This document shows, piece after piece, positions 60,395 to 64,000 of a stretch of DNA of 64,000 nt. This DNA is from Burkholderia multivorans ATCC BAA-247 (GTDB lineage: Bacteria > Pseudomonadota > Gammaproteobacteria > Burkholderiales > Burkholderiaceae): contig NZ_CP009832.1 of assembly GCF_000959525.1 (NCBI RefSeq), forward strand, positions 868,001 through 932,000. The letters run 5' to 3'. Each line of letters begins with the position of its first letter. Within the stretch, counting starts at the first letter, position 1. A program made the translations under genes and the position numbers. The notes under the pieces are model-generated. The model was given only the letters and a program-made list of their open reading frames with translations, was not told where the DNA came from and made no database searches.

Positions 60395-61173
60395 TGGACG
60401 AGTCGCGCACACCTTCGGACGATCGGGACGACGAAGCGTCGGCGCAGCTGCTGTCGGCGCTGCTCGACGGCGAGCTGTCCGCGCACGAACGCCGCGAGGT
60501 ACTCGAACGTCTGCAGTCGGATCCGCGCGAAGCGGACCGGTTCGTGCATTACCGTGCCCAGCGCGACGCACTGCACGCGTTGTTTCCGCTGTCGCCCGCC
60601 ACGTCGGCGCTGTTCGTGCAGCGCCGCGCATCGCGCCGGCCCAGATTCGCCTACGCGTTCGCGGGGCTCGCGGCCGGGCTGCTGATCGGCATCGCGCTGC
60701 ACGCGGGCTGGACTGCACTGGGTGCTGCCCCGGAATTCGCTACGCGCGCCGATGCGGCGTACGCTGTCTATGCGGCCGACCGCGACCATCCGGTGGAAGT
60801 CGATGCGCGCGACCCGGAGCGTTTGGCTGCGTGGCTGTCCGCGCGGCTCGGGCGGCCGGTGCGCGCGCCGTCGCTCGGCGAATACGGCTACGCGCTGCTC
60901 GGCGGCCGTCTGCTGCCCGGCGACGCAGGGCCGGCCGCACAACTGATGTACCAGCGCGCGGACGGCGACCGCGTGACGCTCTACATGACCGCCTACGACG
61001 CGCGGCGCGTGGCGCCGCAGCCGTTATCGGCCGACGGTCGCTACACGTACTTCTGGTCGGATCGCGGCATGGGTTATGCGCTGTCCGGCGGTGGCGACGA
61101 ACGGCGCGTTCGCGAACTCGCGATCGAGGCGTGCGGCGCACTCGGCGGACCGGTCGGCGCGTGGAGCGGGTGA
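60391..61173 (+). CDS. Membrane-bound anti-sigma factor
   Basis: The 260-residue protein has an RseA/FecR-like N-terminal cytoplasmic domain (AQLLSALLDGELSAHERREV, DRFVHYRAQRDALHAL), one membrane helix at about 82-104 (YAFAGLAAGLLIGIALHAGW), and a periplasmic domain of about 150 residues (GYALLGGRLLPGDAGPA, MYQRADGDRVTLYM). No HxxxCxxC zinc motif is visible. It should hold the adjacent ECF sigma factor inactive until a periplasmic signal triggers release. Confidence 0.88.
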   Translation: MMDESRTPSDDRDDEASAQLLSALLDGELSAHERREVLERLQSDPREADRFVHYRAQRDALHALFPLSPATSALFVQRRASRRPRFAYAFAGLAAGLLIGIALHAGWTALGAAPEFATRADAAYAVYAADRDHPVEVDARDPERLAAWLSARLGRPVRAPSLGEYGYALLGGRLLPGDAGPAAQLMYQRADGDRVTLYMTAYDARRVAPQPLSADGRYTYFWSDRGMGYALSGGGDERRVRELAIEACGALGGPVGAWSG

Positions 61174-61192
61174 CGCGCGCACGGAGCGAACG

Positions 61193-61612
61193 ATGAAAGC
61201 GATGGCGGCGGTATGGGCAGGACTGGTTGTGCTCGCAGCAGGCACCGGATTTGCGTACGCGGACGACGATGCACCGGTGCGCGTGCCGATCGATCCGGAC
61301 GGCGTGCAGCGCGTGACGATCGTCGGCGGCAGTTATTTCTTCCGGCCGAACCACGTGATCGTGACCGCGCAGGCGCCCGTCGAGCTGACGGTGTCGGCGG
61401 AGCCGGGGATCGTGCCGCACAGTTTCCGGATCGATGCGCCGCAGGCCGGCATCGACGTGCGCACGGAACTCGCCACGACGCCGCGCACCTTCCGTTTCAC
61501 GCCGACGCAACCGGGCCGCTTTGCCTACTATTGCACGCACCGGTTGCCGTTGTTCGGCAGCCATCGCGCGCGCGGCATGGAAGGCGTACTGGACGTCGAG
61601 GCCGCGCCGTGA
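61193..61612 (+). CDS. Periplasmic cupredoxin-like protein
   Basis: The 139-residue protein has a signal peptide (AAVWAGLVVLAAGTGFAYA) and a cupredoxin fold: SYFFRPNHVIVTAQAPVELTV, VPHSFRID with a likely copper His, and YYCTHRLPLFGSHRARGMEG with Cys, His and Met in the usual order, close to the C-terminus. It may bind copper or carry electrons in the periplasm. It follows the anti-sigma gene by 19 bases, and its stop overlaps the next GTG start. Confidence 0.85.
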   Translation: MKAMAAVWAGLVVLAAGTGFAYADDDAPVRVPIDPDGVQRVTIVGGSYFFRPNHVIVTAQAPVELTVSAEPGIVPHSFRIDAPQAGIDVRTELATTPRTFRFTPTQPGRFAYYCTHRLPLFGSHRARGMEGVLDVEAAP

Positions 61613-62241
61613 TTGCCGCGTTGCTGGCCGCGAGCCTGATAGGAGCGAGCATGACAGCCGATCCCGTGACCGTTGCGCAGTCGCAGTTCGACCACGTGCA
61701 CTCGTACCGCGCGACGATCCGTTCGACCGCGAGAAGCGGCGAGCACACCGAAATCCGCTATGCCTATCTGAAACCGGGCTTCGTCCGGATGGACTTCGTG
61801 TCGCCGCACCACGGCGCGGTGCTCGCGTACGATCCGGACGACGGCAAGGTGCGGCTGCGTCCGTTCGGCGTGCATATGCCGCCAGCGCTGACGCTGTCGC
61901 CCGACAACCCGATGGTGCGCGACCGCAGCGGCCATCGCGTCGACCGGTCGGACGTCGGCCAGCTGCTGCGCAACGTCCACGCGCTGCAGCAGGGCGGGGC
62001 GACGGTGAGCGAAGGCGAGGAGACGGTCGGCGGCCGCACGACGTTGCGCGTATCGGTGACGGGCGCGCCGGCACAGGCGGTCGACGGCGTGCATCGCTAC
62101 CGATTGTGGCTCGATACCGAGGACGGATTTCCGCGCAAGGTCGTCAGCTTTGCCGATGACGACGGCGAGCCGCTCGAAACCGTGACGCTCGACGACATCG
62201 AGCTCGACGTCGCGTTTCCCGAGCGTTTTTTCTCGCCCTGA
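61609..62241 (+). CDS. Secreted LolA/RseB-like (DUF1571-type) protein
   Basis: A GTG start at 61609 overlaps the cupredoxin stop and gives 210 residues with a short hydrophobic signal (IAALLAASLIGASM). The body resembles LolA/RseB half-barrel proteins of the DUF1571 type: FDHVHSYRATIRSTARSGE, RYAYLKPGFVRMDFVSPHHG, RYRLWLDTEDGFPRKVVSF. RseB-like proteins modulate anti-sigma factors, so a regulatory tie to the neighbouring anti-sigma protein is possible. A lipid- or lipoprotein-binding role is the alternative. Confidence 0.78.
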   Translation: MIAALLAASLIGASMTADPVTVAQSQFDHVHSYRATIRSTARSGEHTEIRYAYLKPGFVRMDFVSPHHGAVLAYDPDDGKVRLRPFGVHMPPALTLSPDNPMVRDRSGHRVDRSDVGQLLRNVHALQQGGATVSEGEETVGGRTTLRVSVTGAPAQAVDGVHRYRLWLDTEDGFPRKVVSFADDDGEPLETVTLDDIELDVAFPERFFSP

Positions 62242-62280
62242 TCCCGATTCGACGCTGCGCGACGGCGCGCCGGAGGCTCC

Positions 62281-62790
62281 ATGGCGGAATACCGGTTTTC
62301 GACGACGTGGCACGTGGACGCGCCGCTGATGGCCGTCTGGGATGCGATCTACCAGGTCGACCGCTGGCCCGACTGGTGGAAGGGCGCCGTGCGGACCGTG
62401 GAACTGGAGGCCGGCGACGCGCGCGGCGTCGGGGCGCTGCACCGCTATACCTGGAAAGGCGCGCTGCCGTACCGGCTGACGTTCGACATGCGCGTGCGGC
62501 GCGTCGAGCCGCCGCACGTGCTCGAAGGCCGCGCGAGCGGTGCGATCGAAGGCGACGGCCGCTGGTCGTTCGTCGCCGACGGCGCGCGCACGGTCGTCCG
62601 CTACGACTGGCACATCCGCACGCACGCGCGCTGGATGAAGTGGCTGGAACCGATCGCGCGGCCGCTGTTCACATGGAATCACGACGTCGTGATGCGCGAC
62701 GGCGCGAAAGGACTCGCGCGGCTCCTCGGTGCGACGGTAGAGACCGACGGCCGGACGTTCCGGCCGCTCGAGGGGTGCCCGGAAGCGTGA
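62281..62790 (+). CDS. SRPBCC (START-like) family protein
   Basis: The 169-residue protein has a START/polyketide-cyclase-like fold: STTWHVDAPLMAVWDAIYQV, DRWPDWWKGAVRTVELEAGD, and a C-terminal helix region (DVVMRDGAKGLARLLGATVE). Such proteins enclose a hydrophobic ligand such as a lipid or polyketide. It has no signal peptide and so would be cytoplasmic, unlike its operon neighbours. It is the last gene of the ECF operon, 39 bases after the DUF1571-type gene. Confidence 0.85.
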   Translation: MAEYRFSTTWHVDAPLMAVWDAIYQVDRWPDWWKGAVRTVELEAGDARGVGALHRYTWKGALPYRLTFDMRVRRVEPPHVLEGRASGAIEGDGRWSFVADGARTVVRYDWHIRTHARWMKWLEPIARPLFTWNHDVVMRDGAKGLARLLGATVETDGRTFRPLEGCPEA

Positions 62791-63035
62791 CGCTGACCGC
62801 AGCCGGTCGCCTCCGCCGGCAGGGCTGACGCACTTTTTTCGACGTACGCGAAATAGTGCGGAACTCGCCGCCGTCCTGCTGTCCAATCGGGGAACGATGA
62901 TCGGGGAATCCCCTAACACGGGCGGCCGCCGGTTTCGCGACGAATTTCCATCTCGTTGTTTCAAAAGGATTTTTCTGCGTTTTCCTCCCTTCCCGCGTGC
63001 CCGACGCGGCGCAAAAAAAGCCCCGGTATCTCTTC

Positions 63036-63090
63036 TTGAATTTGTCAAAACCCGTCCATATAATTAGCACTCGCTGCACGAGAGTGCTAA
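63036..63090 (+). promoter_or_regulatory. groES vegetative promoter with CIRCE operator
   Basis: A -35 TTGAAT (63036-63041), 17-base spacer and consensus -10 TATAAT (63059-63064) form a strong housekeeping promoter. Directly abutting it is a perfect CIRCE element, TTAGCACTC-N9-GAGTGCTAA (63064-63090), the binding site of the heat-shock repressor HrcA. The rest of the gap from 62791 is unremarkable. Confidence 0.96.
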
Positions 63091-63163
63091 CAATTCTCTG
63101 CCGGGCCTCTGGCCGGGCAGGTTCCCTAAGCGTTCTTCAATCTCAGTCAAGAGAGGAGTGAAT

Positions 63164-63457
63164 ATGAACCTTCGTCCTTTGCACGATCGCGTGATCGTCA
63201 AGCGCCTGGATCAGGAAACCAAGACTGCCTCGGGCATCGTGATCCCCGACGCAGCTGCTGAGAAGCCGGATCAAGGCGAAGTCCTGGCCGTTGGCCCGGG
63301 CAAGCGCGACGACAAGGGCGCCCCGATCGCACTCGACGTGAAGGTCGGCGATCGCGTGCTGTTCGGCAAGTACGCGGGCCAGACCGTCAAGGTCGACGGC
63401 CAGGAGCTGCTGGTCATGCGCGAAGAAGACATCATGGCCGTGGTCAACGCGAAGTAA
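63164..63457 (+). CDS. groES: GroES co-chaperonin
   Basis: The 97-residue protein ([19 protein letters not shown]) is a complete GroES with the mobile loop [20 protein letters not shown] and the roof region. It forms the lid of the GroEL chamber in ATP-driven protein folding. The ATG at 63164 is preferred because GAGAGGAG lies at the right spacing; the GTG two codons upstream overlaps that site. Expression is under HrcA/CIRCE control, with groEL 45 bases downstream. Confidence 0.97.
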   Translation: MNLRPLHDRVIVKRLDQETKTASGIVIPDAAAEKPDQGEVLAVGPGKRDDKGAPIALDVKVGDRVLFGKYAGQTVKVDGQELLVMREEDIMAVVNAK

Positions 63458-63499
63458 GCGTCCACAACGGTACATATTCCCAAGAATTCAAGGAGTTAG

Positions 63500-64000
<501 letters not shown>

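Overview
The window is about 64 kb of GC-rich, gene-dense DNA that reads as a Burkholderia chromosome, most likely a Burkholderia cepacia-complex-like species (inferred from protein sequences and gene order; no database was searched). The markers are a complete ybgC-tolQRAB cell-envelope block, glyA-nrdR, the hmgA-fahA homogentisate operon, xdhABC, a 3-hydroxybutyrate oligomer hydrolase and a CIRCE-controlled groESL operon. I saw no rRNA, tRNA, insertion sequence, integrase, prophage or CRISPR array. Both ends cut through genes: tolB on the left, groEL on the right.

Layout. 0-3.8 kb: Tol-Pal operon (minus strand). 3.9-6.8 kb: a short-chain dehydrogenase, then glyA behind a ZTP (pfl) riboswitch, and nrdR. 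6.9-9.8 kb: a tightly overlapping operon of type IV minor pilins (FimT, PilV, PilW, PilX, PilE types). 9.8-12.1 kb: three small YqjD/YqjE-type membrane proteins and a 1-Cys peroxiredoxin. 12.2-15.8 kb: glutaryl-CoA dehydrogenase divergent from an IclR regulator across a perfect palindrome, a GFA-type zinc protein and a degenerate EAL protein. 16.1-22.1 kb: an operon that probably turns a hydroxylated aromatic into homogentisate and cleaves it (FAD hydroxylase, DUF2783 partner, AAHS transporter, hmgA, fahA). 22.1-33.1 kb: transporters, bluB, D-lactate dehydrogenase, LysR and AraC regulators, a class-V aminotransferase and an EamA exporter. 33.4-38.1 kb: xanthine dehydrogenase, whose xdhC lacks its N-terminal domain. 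38.2-48.6 kb: mixed metabolic and transport genes.

48.6-52.9 kb is a divergent D-amino-acid locus resembling dauBAR of Pseudomonas aeruginosa: a YheO/DauR-like repressor and an ornithine-cyclodeaminase-family reductase on one side, and a basic-amino-acid binding protein plus a DadA-like FAD dehydrogenase on the other. Two copies of the palindrome GTCTA-N3-TAGAC lie between them.

53.4-59.2 kb is the most unusual part of the window. A single 1931-residue secreted protein is built almost entirely from about 58 short Gly/Ala/Val/Thr repeats with no Cys, Trp or Tyr visible. It is followed by a strong terminator and then by an ECF sigma factor operon (secreted COG4315-type protein, sigma factor, anti-sigma factor, cupredoxin, LolA/RseB-like protein, SRPBCC protein) with a candidate sigma-specific promoter. 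The window ends with groES and the start of groEL behind a vegetative promoter fused to a perfect CIRCE operator.
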